This document shows positions 18,320 to 27,708 of a DNA stretch of 64,000 nucleotides, piece by piece. The stretch lies in NCBI RefSeq assembly GCF_022751215.1, contig NZ_JAICDG010000001.1, forward strand, positions 744,001 through 808,000, read 5' to 3'. The notes beneath the pieces were generated by a model. The model did not search any database and was not told where the DNA came from. It was given only the letters and a program-made list of their open reading frames with translations. The stretch comes from Actinomadura terrae. Its GTDB lineage: Bacteria > Actinomycetota > Actinomycetes > Streptosporangiales > Streptosporangiaceae. Made by a program: the position numbers and the translations under genes. Positions within the stretch are counted from its first letter, which is position 1. Every line of letters begins with the position of its first letter.

Positions 18320-21300
18320 ATGCCGTCTGCCGCTCGCTCGCTGCTCCGACTCGGCGGCCGCCTGGGCGCCCGGCTGGGCTCCACCGCCCAGAACGCCCTG
18401 GAGGTCGCCCGGTTCGGCGGGCTCGACACCGACGAGGACGCCTCGCCCAGCGAGGTCGTCACCGAGCAGCGGGTGTACCGGCTGCGGCACTACTTCCCCG
18501 AGTCGGCCGCCGGGCCCGTGGTGCTGCTCGTCCCGCCGCTGATGATCACCGCGGAGGTGTACGACATCTCCTCGCGGGTCAGCGCGGTCGCGGTGCTGCG
18601 GCGGCTCGGCACCGACCCGTGGGTGGTGGACTTCGGCGCGCCCGAGCGCGAGCCCGGCGGGCTGGAGCGCACGATCACCGACCATGTGCTCGCGATCAGC
18701 GACGCGGTCGACCGCATCCGCGCGATCACCGGACGGGACGTCCACCTCGCCGGATACTCCCAGGGCGGCATGTTCGTCTACCAGGCCGCCGCGTACCGGC
18801 GCGCGGAGGGCATCGGGTCGGTCGTGACCTTCGGCAGCCCCGCCGACACCAGCGTGGGCCTGCCGTTCGGGCTGCCGGGCTGGATCGCGACGGAGGGCGC
18901 CGAGCGGATTCCCGACCGGCTCCTCGGCGCGTTCGCGGTGCCCGGGTGGGTGACGCGGGTCGGGTTCCAGATGCTGAGCCCGGTGAAGTCGGTGCGGTCG
19001 CGGGTCGAGTTCGTCCTGCAACTGCACGACCGGGAGCGGCTCGCCCAGCGCGAGCGGCAGCGGCGCTTCCTCGAACGGGAGGGCTGGGTGTCGTGGCCGG
19101 GCCCGGCGCTCGCGGAGTTCGTCCGGCAGTTCGTCCAGCACAACCGGATGCTCACGGGCGGGTTCGTGATCGGCGACCGGCTCGTGACGCTCGCCGACAT
19201 CACCTGCCCGGTGCTCGCGTTCGTCGGCGAGGTGGACGAGATCGCGGCGCCGCCGATGGTGCGGGGCATCCGGCGGGCCGCGCCGCGCGCGCCGGTGTAC
19301 GAGGCGTCGCTGCGCGCCGGGCACTTCGGGCTGGTCGTCGGGAGCCTCGCGGTCGGCCGGACGTGGCCCGCCGTCGCCGCGTGGGCGCGCTGGCGGGAGG
19401 GCGAGGGCGACCTCCCGGAGATCGTCGCGCCCGTCACCGGCGACGAGGAGGCCCCGCCCGCGAGCCTGCCCGGCGGACCGGCCGGTTACGGTCTCCAGCT
19501 CGCGATGGGCGTCGGGGCCGGTGCCGCCCGGTCGATGATCGGCGCGGCGGCGCGGGCGGCGCGCGGCACCCGCCGGTTCGCGGACGAGGCGGCGCGGAAC
19601 ATGCCCCGGCTCGCCCGGCTGGAGCGCATCCACTCCGACACCCGCATGTCCCTCGGCCTGCTGCTGGACGAGCAGGCCGAGCGGATGCCCGGCGAGGTGT
19701 TCTTCCTCTACCAGGGACGCGCGCACCGGCACGAGGTGGCCAAGGCCCGCATCGACGCGGTCGTGCGCGGGCTGATCCACATCGGCGTCCGGCGGGGCGA
19801 GCCGGTCGGGGTGCTGATGGGCACCCGCCCGAGCGCGCTCGCCCTGGTCGCCGCGCTCAGCAGGCTCGGCGCGGTCGCGGTGTTGCTGCGTCCGGGCGGC
19901 GACCCGGCGGCGGAGGCGCGGCTCGCCCAGGTCGCGCGGGTGATCGCCGACCCGGAGCACGCGGAGGCGGCCGCGTGCCTGGACGGCGTCCAGGCGTACC
20001 TGCTGGGCGGACGCGGCTCCGAGGGGCGGGAGGCGACCGGCCTGCCCGACATGGAGCTGATCGACCCCGGCGAGGTCGAGATTCCTGGGTGGTACCGGCC
20101 CAATCCGGGATGCGCGGGCGATCTCGCGTTCGTGGTGTTCAGCGGCGAGGGCGAGCGGTTGCGCGCGAACCGCATCACGAACCGGCGGTGGGCGCTGTCG
20201 GCGTTCGGGACCGCCTCGTCCGCCGCGCTGTCCCCGGCGGACACGGTCTTCAGCATCACCCCGATCCACCACCCGTCCGCGCTGCTGATGAGCCTCGGCG
20301 GCGCGGTCGCGGGCGGCGCCCGGCTCGCGCTCGCGAGCGCCTACGATCACGAGACGTCCTGGCCCGACGCGTTCTGGGACGAGGCGCGCCGCTACGGCGC
20401 GACCGTCGCGTCCTACACCTGGACGCGGCTGAGCGACCTCGTGAACGCGCCCCCGCATCCGGGGGAGCGGCACCACGCCGTCCGGCTGTTCATCGGGTCG
20501 GGCATGCCGCGCGGGCTGTGGCGGCGGGTCGAGGAGCGGTTCGCCCCGGCGCGGGTCCTGGAGTTCTACGCCGCGACCGAGGGCGAGACGATCCTGGTGA
20601 ACCTCAGCGGGCGCAAGCCGGGGTCGATGGGCCGCCCGATGCCGGGCAGCGGGACCGTCCGGCTCGCCCGCTACGACCTGGAGCGGGGCCGTCTCGTCGA
20701 GGGCCCGGACGGTTTCGCGATCGAGTGCGAGCCGGGCGAGATCGGGATGCTGCTGGCACGCGTCCGGCTGTCCGCGCTCGGCTCGGTGGCGCGTCCCGTG
20801 CGCGGCGTGTTCGCCTCCGACGACGCGTGGGCGATCACCGGCGACCTGTTCCACCGCGACGCGGACGGCGACTTCTGGCTCGCCGGACGGGAGGCCGAGC
20901 TGATCCGCACGGCGGACGGCCTCGTCCCGCCCGGCCCGGTCCGGGACGCGCTCGGCGACCTGCCCGTCATCGACACGGTCGCCGTCTACGGCATCCCGGC
21001 CGGTGTCTCGGAGGGCGCGGAGGGCGCAGGCGGCGCGGACGGCGCTCCGGAAAGCATCCCCGACGGCGACACCGAACTGCTCGCGGCGGCTGTCACGCTG
21101 CGCGAGGGCGGTGAGCTGACGGCGGCCGACCTGTCGGAGGCGCTGCTGCGAGTGGAGCCCGCGTCGCGTCCCGCGATCGTCCGCGTGGTGGACGAGATCC
21201 CGGTCACCGCCGAGGGACGGCCGCGCACGGCACCGCTCCGCGATCAGGGCGTCCCCGCAGGTGAGGACGGCCTTACCTACGTCCGGGACCAGGACAACGC

Positions 21301-21346
21301 GTACCGGTCTCTGGCCGGTGATCTTCGACCGGGCGGCACCCGGTAA
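18320..21346 (+). CDS. Fusion of alpha/beta hydrolase (PhaC-like) and AMP-binding acyl-CoA synthetase-like domain
   Basis: 1008 residues, ATG preceded by GAGAGG. The N-terminal half (about 1-370) is an alpha/beta hydrolase related to polyhydroxyalkanoate synthases, with the nucleophile elbow GYSQGG and preceding LLVPPLMITAEVYDI. The C-terminal half (about 440-990) follows the adenylate-forming fold: FYAATEGETI matches motif A5 and ITGDLFHRDADGDFW matches A7/A8. The phosphate-binding loop normally rich in Ser/Thr/Gly is replaced by FSGEGERLRAN, and the catalytic lysine near the C-terminus is replaced (EGRPRTAPL), so adenylation may be weak or lost. Mycobacterial proteins of this layout are annotated as acyl-CoA synthetases. 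It is followed 59 bases later by a P450 gene, suggesting lipid or sterol-like substrates (inference). Confidence 0.85.
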   Translation: MPSAARSLLRLGGRLGARLGSTAQNALEVARFGGLDTDEDASPSEVVTEQRVYRLRHYFPESAAGPVVLLVPPLMITAEVYDISSRVSAVAVLRRLGTDPWVVDFGAPEREPGGLERTITDHVLAISDAVDRIRAITGRDVHLAGYSQGGMFVYQAAAYRRAEGIGSVVTFGSPADTSVGLPFGLPGWIATEGAERIPDRLLGAFAVPGWVTRVGFQMLSPVKSVRSRVEFVLQLHDRERLAQRERQRRFLEREGWVSWPGPALAEFVRQFVQHNRMLTGGFVIGDRLVTLADITCPVLAFVGEVDEIAAPPMVRGIRRAAPRAPVYEASLRAGHFGLVVGSLAVGRTWPAVAAWARWREGEGDLPEIVAPVTGDEEAPPASLPGGPAGYGLQLAMGVGAGAARSMIGAAARAARGTRRFADEAARNMPRLARLERIHSDTRMSLGLLLDEQAERMPGEVFFLYQGRAHRHEVAKARIDAVVRGLIHIGVRRGEPVGVLMGTRPSALALVAALSRLGAVAVLLRPGGDPAAEARLAQVARVIADPEHAEAAACLDGVQAYLLGGRGSEGREATGLPDMELIDPGEVEIPGWYRPNPGCAGDLAFVVFSGEGERLRANRITNRRWALSAFGTASSAALSPADTVFSITPIHHPSALLMSLGGAVAGGARLALASAYDHETSWPDAFWDEARRYGATVASYTWTRLSDLVNAPPHPGERHHAVRLFIGSGMPRGLWRRVEERFAPARVLEFYAATEGETILVNLSGRKPGSMGRPMPGSGTVRLARYDLERGRLVEGPDGFAIECEPGEIGMLLARVRLSALGSVARPVRGVFASDDAWAITGDLFHRDADGDFWLAGREAELIRTADGLVPPGPVRDALGDLPVIDTVAVYGIPAGVSEGAEGAGGADGAPESIPDGDTELLAAAVTLREGGELTAADLSEALLRVEPASRPAIVRVVDEIPVTAEGRPRTAPLRDQGVPAGEDGLTYVRDQDNAYRSLAGDLRPGGTR

Positions 21347-21405
21347 ATTTGGACTTACTGGTCGGCCCCGCCCCGCCGTCCCCACCCCGTCGATCCGGAG
21401 GGTTC

Positions 21406-22755
21406 ATGCCGAGCGTGCTCGCGCCGCCGCCGGAGGGCAGCGGCCTGAAGGCGGTCCCCGGCGTGCCGGGCATCCCCTACATCGGCAACACGTTCCAGGT
21501 GATGCGGCGCCCCTTCCACCACGCGCGCCGCCGCTACGAGGAGTTCGGCCCCGTGGCGTGGGGGTGGCTGCTCGGGCAGCGGACGGTCACCGTGCAGGGC
21601 CCGGAGGCCGCCGAGGTCGTCCTGGTCAACCGGGACAAGGCGTTCGCCAGCGGCGCCGCCTGGAGCTACTTCATCGGCCCGTTCTTCTCGCGCGGCATGA
21701 TGCTGCTGGACTTCGAGGAGCACCTGCACCACCGCCGGATCATGCAGCAGGCGTTCACCCCGGAGCGGCTCCGCTCCTACCTGGACGTGATGGCGCCCGG
21801 CATCGTCCGGGGCGTGAACGCGTGGGAGCCCGGCCCCGCCTTCAAGGTCTACGACCACCTGAAGCGCCTCACCCTCGACCTCGCGGTGGACACCTTCATG
21901 GGCGTCGAGCTGGACCCGGCCGAGCGGGCGCGGGTCAACGGCGCGTTCATCGCCGCCGTGCGGGCGGGGACGGCCTATGTCCGCTTCCCCGTCCCCGGGC
22001 TGCGCTGGCACCGGGGGCTCCAGGCCCGCCGGGTGCTGGAGGAGTTCTTCCGCCGCCACCTGCCCGCCAAGCGCCGCGACGGCGGCGCGGACCTGTTCGC
22101 CGCGCTGTGCGCCGCCGAGACCGACGACGGCCACCGGTTCACCGACGACGACGTCGTCAACCACATGATCTTCGTGCTGATGGCGGCGCACGACACAACC
22201 ACGATCACGCTGACGACGATGGCCTACCACCTGGCGAAGTTCCCCGAGTGGCAGGAGCGCCTGCGCGAGGAGTCGCAGGCCCTCGGCACGTCCCGTCCCG
22301 GATACGGGGATCTGGACGCGCTCACCGGCATCGACATGGTCATGCGGGAGTCGCTGCGGATGGTGGCGCCCGTCCCGGCGCTGCCGCGCAGGGTCGTCAA
22401 GGACACCTCGATCCTCGGCTTCCACATCCCGGCGGGCACGACCGTGGTCGTCCCGATGCTGACCAACCACCACATGGCCGACTGGTGGCCGGACCCCGAG
22501 CGGTTCGACCCCGAGCGGTTCGCGCCCGACCGCCGCGAGGACCGCGTCCACAAGTACGCGTGGTCGCCGTTCGGCGGCGGCGCGCACAAGTGCATCGGCC
22601 TGTACTTCGCGGGCATGCAGGTCAAGACGATCATGCACCAGGTGCTGCTGCGGTACCGGTGGAGCGTGCCGGCGCGCTACGAATGGCCGCTGGACACCTC
22701 GTCGCTGCCCTCACCGAGGGACGGCCTGCCCGTCCGGCTCTACGAGTTGGAATGA
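21406..22755 (+). CDS. Cytochrome P450
   Basis: 449 residues from an ATG at 21406 behind GGAGGG. All hallmark motifs are present: the oxygen-binding I-helix AAHDTTT, the ExxR motif in MRESLRM, the PERF-type segment, and the heme-binding loop FGGGAHKCIG with its cysteine near residue 395. The proline-rich start PGVPGIPYIGN is typical of class I bacterial enzymes related to the CYP51/CYP120 branch. Monooxygenase requiring ferredoxin partners that are not encoded nearby. Substrate unknown; the adjacent acyl-CoA-synthetase-like fusion hints at a lipid. Confidence 0.93.
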   Translation: MPSVLAPPPEGSGLKAVPGVPGIPYIGNTFQVMRRPFHHARRRYEEFGPVAWGWLLGQRTVTVQGPEAAEVVLVNRDKAFASGAAWSYFIGPFFSRGMMLLDFEEHLHHRRIMQQAFTPERLRSYLDVMAPGIVRGVNAWEPGPAFKVYDHLKRLTLDLAVDTFMGVELDPAERARVNGAFIAAVRAGTAYVRFPVPGLRWHRGLQARRVLEEFFRRHLPAKRRDGGADLFAALCAAETDDGHRFTDDDVVNHMIFVLMAAHDTTTITLTTMAYHLAKFPEWQERLREESQALGTSRPGYGDLDALTGIDMVMRESLRMVAPVPALPRRVVKDTSILGFHIPAGTTVVVPMLTNHHMADWWPDPERFDPERFAPDRREDRVHKYAWSPFGGGAHKCIGLYFAGMQVKTIMHQVLLRYRWSVPARYEWPLDTSSLPSPRDGLPVRLYELE

Positions 22756-22795
22756 CCAGTGCCGTTGGGATGACCCAGCGCTGTTGGAATGTCTA
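22744..22795. repeat. Stop-spanning tandem repeat after the P450 gene
   Basis: The last bases of the P450 gene including its TGA (TTGGAATGACC) recur as TTGGGATGACCC and TTGGAATGTC, with TGA at 22753, TGA at 22771 and TGT at 22790. The array fills the gap to the convergent lhgO stop. Confidence 0.7.
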
Positions 22796-24022
22796 GAGCT
22801 GGTCGACGATGTGCTCGGCGATCGCGAGTGAGGACGTCGCCGCCGGGGACGGGGCGTTGCGGATCGTCGTGACCGGGCCGCGGCGGCCGATGCGGAAGTC
22901 GTCGACCAGGGAGCCGTCGGCGTCCACGGCCTGCGCGCGGACACCGGCGGGCGCGGGGACCACGTCGTCCACCGTCAGCTCCGGGACGAACGCCCGCGCC
23001 TCCGCCACGAACGCGCGCCGCACCGCCGACCCGTACAGCTCCCGGGCGCCGGTTCGCCAGTGCGCGCGCGCCAGGCGGCGGAACCCCGGCCAGCGGAGCG
23101 TCTCCCACACGTCCGCCGGACGGACGTCGCGGCGCCGGTACCCCTCCCGCGCCAGCGCCAGGACGGCGTTCGGGCCCACGTCCACGCCGCCGTCCACGCG
23201 CCGCGTGAAGTGCACGCCGAGGAACGGGTAGCGGGGGTCGGGCACCGGGTAGATGAGGCCGCGGACCAGGTCCGTCCTGGACGGGACGAGCCGGAGGTAC
23301 TCGCCGCGGAACGGGATGATCGCGGGCGCGGGGGAGTCGCCCGCCAGCCGCGCCACCCGGTCGGACTGGAGCCCGGCGCACACCACCAGCCGGTCCACGA
23401 CCAGCTCACCGGTGCGGGAGATGACCCTGACCCGGTCGCCCGCCGGACCCGCCGGGCGCAGCCGGACGACCTCGAAGCCCAGCCTGATCTCGCCGCCGCC
23501 CTTGCGGACGTCGTCCGCGAACGCGCGGGCCACGGCGGTGAAGTCGACGATCGCCGTGGTGGGGGAGTGCAGCGCGGCGACCCCGGCGGCGTGCGGCTCG
23601 ATCTCGCGCAGCCCGGACCCGCTCAGCCTGCGCAGGCCCGGCACGCCGTTGGCCGTCGCGCGGCGCTCGATCTCCTGCAGCGCGGCGATCTCGCGGGTGT
23701 TCCGGGCGACGACGACCTTGCCGCACTCCTCGTAGGGCAGCTCGCGGTCGGCGCAGTACTCGCGGAGGAGCCCGGCTCCGCGCCGGCACAGCGTCGCCTT
23801 CAGGGACCCCGGCGCGTAGTACAGGCCCGCGTGCGCGACGCCGCTGTTGTGGCCGGTCTGGTGGGCGGCGACCCGGTCCTCCTTCTCCAGGACCGTCACC
23901 TTCACGTCCGGACGCGTCTCGATGATCCGGCGCGCGACGGCCAGCCCGAGGATGCCCGCGCCCACGATCCCGACCGTCGCCGTCCCCGCCGCTGACTCCG
24001 CCGCACCCGCTGACTCCGCCAC
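22793..24022 (-). CDS. lhgO: L-2-hydroxyglutarate oxidase
   Basis: 409 residues, FAD-dependent oxidoreductase of the DAO fold. The N-terminal dinucleotide-binding loop VGIVGAGILGLAVA, the HNSGVAHAGLYY segment and the C-terminal TIRNAPSPAATSSLAIAEHI are characteristic of LhgO, which oxidises L-2-hydroxyglutarate to 2-oxoglutarate, passing electrons to the membrane quinone pool. GTG start at 24022; the first 14 residues are an AESAG-type repeat that may be dispensable. Convergent with the P450 gene. Confidence 0.9.
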   Translation of the reverse strand: MAESAGAAESAAGTATVGIVGAGILGLAVARRIIETRPDVKVTVLEKEDRVAAHQTGHNSGVAHAGLYYAPGSLKATLCRRGAGLLREYCADRELPYEECGKVVVARNTREIAALQEIERRATANGVPGLRRLSGSGLREIEPHAAGVAALHSPTTAIVDFTAVARAFADDVRKGGGEIRLGFEVVRLRPAGPAGDRVRVISRTGELVVDRLVVCAGLQSDRVARLAGDSPAPAIIPFRGEYLRLVPSRTDLVRGLIYPVPDPRYPFLGVHFTRRVDGGVDVGPNAVLALAREGYRRRDVRPADVWETLRWPGFRRLARAHWRTGARELYGSAVRRAFVAEARAFVPELTVDDVVPAPAGVRAQAVDADGSLVDDFRIGRRGPVTTIRNAPSPAATSSLAIAEHIVDQL

Positions 24023-24054
24023 ACCCGCACCCTATGCGGGGCGGTGCGCGAAGG

Positions 24055-24246
24055 TCAGCTCCCGAGCCGCTTGCGGCCCTGGGCGCGAACCCGCTTGCGC
24101 TGGGACGGGTCGAGCATCATGTACGCGACGACCGGCAGTGCCACCACGCCCAGCACGATCAGCAGCGCGATCAGCGGGCCGAGGATCTTGAGGGCGATGA
24201 GCGAGACCACCACTCCGCCGACGACGTAGACGACTTTCTTTCCCAT
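24055..24246 (-). CDS. Small two-helix membrane protein
   Basis: 63 residues from an ATG at 24246 with a strong ribosome site (GGAGGTG). Two hydrophobic segments (VVYVVGGVVVSLIALKIL and LIALLIVLGVVALPVVAYMM) are followed by a basic tail QRKRVRAQGRKR, so the C-terminus is probably cytoplasmic. An earlier in-frame start (24357) lacks a ribosome site. Lies 32 bases upstream of lhgO on the same strand, so it may be co-transcribed with it. Function unknown. Confidence 0.7.
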   Translation of the reverse strand: MGKKVVYVVGGVVVSLIALKILGPLIALLIVLGVVALPVVAYMMLDPSQRKRVRAQGRKRLGS

Positions 24247-24367
24247 CCCTGCACCTCCGAGGGCTCTCAACGGGGAAACGGCCACCGCACCCCGGTCGTT
24301 CCGCGTCCGGCCGTCAATCCACGATATATCTCGTATGCAAGCGGTGGCAGGTGTCAAGGGACGGGTG

Positions 24368-25171
24368 TCAGATACGGAGGGAGAGCTGGCCGCCGCCGAG
24401 GGTGCGCAGGACGTCCGCGTGGAGCTTGCCGTTGGTGCACACGACGCTGCCGCCGTCGCACCCCGGGACGCCGGACAGGTCGGTGAACATGCCGCCCGCC
24501 TCCTCCACGATCACCTGGAGCGCCGCGAGGTCCCACAGCGACACCTCGGGTTCGGCGGAGATGTCGGCCGAGCCCTCGGCGACCATCATGTGCGACCAGA
24601 AGTCGCCGAACGCGCGCGTCCGCCACACCTCGCGGGTCAGGTCGAGGAACCGGTCGAGGCGGCCCTGCTCCTCCCAGCCGCTCAGGCTGGAGAACGACAG
24701 CGACGCGTCCGACAGGTCCGTCACCGCCGAGACGTTCATGCGGGTGGCGCGGGTGAGGCTCCGGCCCGTCCAGGCGCCGCCGCCCCGGGCCGCCCACCAG
24801 CGCCGGTTCAGCGCGGGCGCCGACACGACCCCGACGACGATCTCGTCGTTCTCGCGCAGCGCGATCAGCGTCGCCCACACCGGGACGCCGCGGACGAAGT
24901 TCTTCGTGGCGTCGATCGGGTCGACGATCCAGCAGCGGTTGCCGTAGCCGGTGCTGCCGAACTCCTCGCCGACCACCGCGTCCCGTGGGCGGGCCCGCTT
25001 CAGCGTGCCGCGGATCTGCTCCTCGACGCTGCGGTCGGCGTCGCTGACCGGCGTCAGGTCGGGCTTGGTCTCGATCTCCAGATCGAGCGCCCGGAAGCGC
25101 TTCGTCGTGATGTCGTCGGCCCCGTCCGCCAGCACATGCGCGAGACGCAGGTCATCGGAATAGCCCGCCAC
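24368..25171 (-). CDS. hisN: Histidinol-phosphatase, inositol monophosphatase family
   Basis: About 267 residues. Metal-binding motifs of the inositol-monophosphatase fold are present: GEEFG, WIVDPIDATKNF and, near the C-terminus, SLWDLAAL. The segment ETKPDLTPVSDADR and FVRGVPVWATLIAL closely match actinobacterial HisN, which dephosphorylates L-histidinol phosphate in histidine synthesis; other inositol-phosphatase substrates cannot be excluded. Start taken as GTG 25171; TTG 25180 in the same frame is possible. It is divergent from the coiled-coil gene starting at 25298. Confidence 0.9.
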   Translation of the reverse strand: MAGYSDDLRLAHVLADGADDITTKRFRALDLEIETKPDLTPVSDADRSVEEQIRGTLKRARPRDAVVGEEFGSTGYGNRCWIVDPIDATKNFVRGVPVWATLIALRENDEIVVGVVSAPALNRRWWAARGGGAWTGRSLTRATRMNVSAVTDLSDASLSFSSLSGWEEQGRLDRFLDLTREVWRTRAFGDFWSHMMVAEGSADISAEPEVSLWDLAALQVIVEEAGGMFTDLSGVPGCDGGSVVCTNGKLHADVLRTLGGGQLSLRI

Positions 25172-25297
25172 GCCGGGCAACGCTACCCTGAGCGCGCCGC
25201 GCGCCGACACACGTACCCATGCGGTTCCGGCTTTTCGGTCGTCTCGGTGGGCGCGCCGCGGCGGGTCCGGCGGGTGCCGGGATGGGAGCATGGGGCC

Positions 25298-26149
25298 ATG
25301 GCGCACGACCTTCCCGGGTGGGTGGCCGAGCTGACCGACCCGCGCCGGGCCCAGACGCTCGACGAGCTCGCCGACCGCCTCGTCCCCCTCGCCGAGCACG
25401 CCATCGACGTGTCCCGCCGGTTGCAGTCGCAGCTCAACGAGCTCAACGACCCGTTCAAACGGGAGGCGCTGTACGGGCGGGTGGAGCGGCTCAAGGCCCG
25501 CGCCGGGGAGGCCCTGGAGGAGATCACGGCGGAGATCGCCGCGTCCGGGGAGGAGCGCATGGAACGGGTCTGGGCCGACTGGGCCGAGCGCGCCGACCCC
25601 GGCGACCGGGCCGAACGCGAGCGGGAGCTGCGGCGGCGCCTCGACCGCGACGTCGTCCCGGTGCTGTCCAAGCAGCAGCAGGACGTGGCGGAGCGGGTCG
25701 CGGCGCGCACCTCCGGCGCTCTGGAGGAGGCCACGCAGACACTCCTGACCCGCGTCGAGGAGCTGGCCAAGGCGGTGACCGACCTGATCCACGAGGTGCT
25801 GCCGCTGGCCCGCGAGGGGCTGTCGCTGGCCAGCCGCATCTCGACGCTGTCCAGCCACGCGCGCAAGGCGGGCCGGGGTCCGATCCCGGACGAGCTGAAG
25901 GGCGCCGGTGCCGAGACCGCGCGGGCCTTCGACGAGGCCGTCGCCCGGCTTGAACTGGAGTGGGCCGCGCTCGGCGCCCGCTCGGCCAGCGTCCGGGCCG
26001 CGCTGCGCGGCGCGGAGGAGAGCGCGTTCAGCCAGGTCACCGAGGAGATGACCCGCTGCGTGGAGGAGCTCGCGCCCGAGCACGTCAAGGCGCTGAACGA
26101 GGCCGAGGCCCGCGCACGGACGCTGTTCGGCGAGCCGTCCCCGGACTAG
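25298..26149 (+). CDS. Coiled-coil protein of unknown function
   Basis: 283 residues, highly charged (Glu/Arg/Ala) and almost entirely predicted alpha-helical, with heptad-like runs through residues about 35-170 and 220-275. It has no signal peptide, membrane segment or catalytic motif. ATG at 25298 with GGGAG 13 bases upstream. Divergent from hisN and convergent with the flavoprotein gene. I do not recognise a family. Confidence 0.75.
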   Translation: MAHDLPGWVAELTDPRRAQTLDELADRLVPLAEHAIDVSRRLQSQLNELNDPFKREALYGRVERLKARAGEALEEITAEIAASGEERMERVWADWAERADPGDRAERERELRRRLDRDVVPVLSKQQQDVAERVAARTSGALEEATQTLLTRVEELAKAVTDLIHEVLPLAREGLSLASRISTLSSHARKAGRGPIPDELKGAGAETARAFDEAVARLELEWAALGARSASVRAALRGAEESAFSQVTEEMTRCVEELAPEHVKALNEAEARARTLFGEPSPD

Positions 26150-26210
26150 CCCTGTTTGGTGACGGCCCTGTTAGCTGGCCGACCTGTTAGCTGACGGCTC
26201 TGTTAAGTGA
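26150..26210. repeat. Stop-spanning 16-bp tandem repeat after the flavoprotein gene
   Basis: Read on the minus strand, the gene's end including TAA (26205-26203) is repeated at exact 16-base intervals: TAA at 26189 and 26173, then AAA at 26157. The consensus unit is about AGCTAACAGG plus six bases. The array abuts the stop codon of the convergent coiled-coil gene. Confidence 0.8.
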
Positions 26211-27708
26211 CAGCCTGGGGGAAACTGAACAGGCGGTTCGGGTCGTAGGCGGCCTTCACCTTGGCGAGGCGTTCCAGGTTGGGGCCGTAGTAGGCGCGCG
26301 CCCAGCCCTTCAGGCCGCTGTCGATGTAGTTCACGTAGGCGGTGCCGCCGAGGTGGGGTTCCATCGCGCGGTGCGTCGCGTCCAGCCAGGCGGGGTCGGG
26401 CGCGAGGTACTGGACGCAGAACAGCGCCGCCCGGTGCGGGAACGCGGTGTCGCCCGGACGGACCCGCCCCGCCGCCCCGCCCAGCGCGTCCATCAGCACG
26501 GACCGGTCGGCGACGTCGTTGCCCGCCTCCAGCCGCCGCAGCAGGACGGCGATCGCCGCGTCCGGCAGCGGACGGTACGCGACGTGCGACTTGCCGCCGT
26601 AGTCCGTCCGTGGGAAGGCGCCGCCGGGACGCAGCCCCGGGAGGGTGCCCTGGCCGTGGCACTGCTCGATGGTCTGCCCGGAGCAGCCGCCCAGGAGCCG
26701 CACCGCGTCCATGTAGGGGCGGCTCCGCGCGCTGGTCGAGACGGGGTCGGCGCCGATCGCGGCGGTCAGCCGTCCGATGTGGCGGTCGGCGTTCGCGAGC
26801 GCGAGCCCCGCGATCTCGACGGTCGGGGTCGGCCCGTCGGGATCGCTTTGGAGCTGAAGGGACGTCCAGACGTCGTCGGGCGCGGTCCGGGTCCATCCCT
26901 GCCAGCCCCGGATCACCTCGGCGGCGCGCGACCAGGGCCAGCTCAGGAAGAACGGCGTGACGTCGTGCACCTCGTGCGTGCGGAACGTGAACGAGACCGC
27001 GGCGCCGAAGTTCCCGCCGCCCCCGCCCCGGCACGCCCAGAACAGGTCGGGGTCGCGGTTCGCGTCGCAGGTCCGGACGCGGCCGTCCGCCGTGACGAGG
27101 TCGACCGACTCCAGCACGTCGCAGGTCAGCCCGTACGCGCGGGACATCGACCCGATGCCGCCGCCCAGCGTCAGGCCCGCCACCCCCACGGTCGGGCAGC
27201 TTCCCGCCGGGACGCCCACGCCCCGCGCGGCGAGCCGGTCGTAGAGGTCGATCAACCGGGTGCCCGCGCCGACGGTCGCGCGCCCGCCGCCCACCGTGAC
27301 CGAGTTCAGCGGCGAGACGTCGACGACCAGGCCCGGGCCCGTGGACCAGCCCGCGTAGCTGTGGCCGCCGCAGCGCATCGCGACCGGGATCTTCCGTGCG
27401 GCGGCGAACGCCAGGCAGGTGCTCACGTCGGCGGGCGTCTCGCAGTAGGCGATCCCCTGCGGCCGCCTGGAGTCGTACCGGGGGATGTAGAGGCGGCGCG
27501 CCTCGTCGTAGTCGTCGTCGGTGGGGCGGACGAGCCGTCCCTTCAGGTCCTTGGGGAGCGCGTTCCAGTCGGCGGGGGTCGCCGTGGCGGCGGGACGGGC
27601 CGCCTGCGTGGGCTTGGCCCTCGGTTGGGGTTTGTCGCCGTCCGAGCATGCCGCCGACGCGGCGAGGGGAGCCAGGACCGCCGCCTTGAGTACCGTCCGC
27701 CTCCGCAT
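26203..27708 (-). CDS. Tat-exported FAD-linked oxidoreductase, BBE type
   Basis: 501 residues. It starts MRRRTVLKAAVLAPLAASAAC: a twin-arginine signal ending in a lipobox-like cysteine, so it is likely folded in the cytoplasm, exported by Tat and lipid-anchored. The FAD-binding 4 domain (about 60-230) has the histidine of CGGHSYAG and the cysteine of GSCPTVGVAG, the two residues that bind FAD covalently in berberine-bridge and gluco-oligosaccharide oxidases. The C-terminal BBE segment (NPD-like AYDPNRLFSFPQ) is present. It likely oxidises a sugar or alcohol, producing hydrogen peroxide. The ATG overlaps the upstream kinase stop by one base (TGATG), so the two are translationally coupled. Confidence 0.9.
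   Translation of the reverse strand: MRRRTVLKAAVLAPLAASAACSDGDKPQPRAKPTQAARPAATATPADWNALPKDLKGRLVRPTDDDYDEARRLYIPRYDSRRPQGIAYCETPADVSTCLAFAAARKIPVAMRCGGHSYAGWSTGPGLVVDVSPLNSVTVGGGRATVGAGTRLIDLYDRLAARGVGVPAGSCPTVGVAGLTLGGGIGSMSRAYGLTCDVLESVDLVTADGRVRTCDANRDPDLFWACRGGGGGNFGAAVSFTFRTHEVHDVTPFFLSWPWSRAAEVIRGWQGWTRTAPDDVWTSLQLQSDPDGPTPTVEIAGLALANADRHIGRLTAAIGADPVSTSARSRPYMDAVRLLGGCSGQTIEQCHGQGTLPGLRPGGAFPRTDYGGKSHVAYRPLPDAAIAVLLRRLEAGNDVADRSVLMDALGGAAGRVRPGDTAFPHRAALFCVQYLAPDPAWLDATHRAMEPHLGGTAYVNYIDSGLKGWARAYYGPNLERLAKVKAAYDPNRLFSFPQAVT

Noticed and set aside
16274-21385. Minus-strand open frame of 1703 codons
   Set aside because: Only the last 498 codons have the character of a real protein (APC permease); the rest is antisense to the hydrolase/synthetase fusion.
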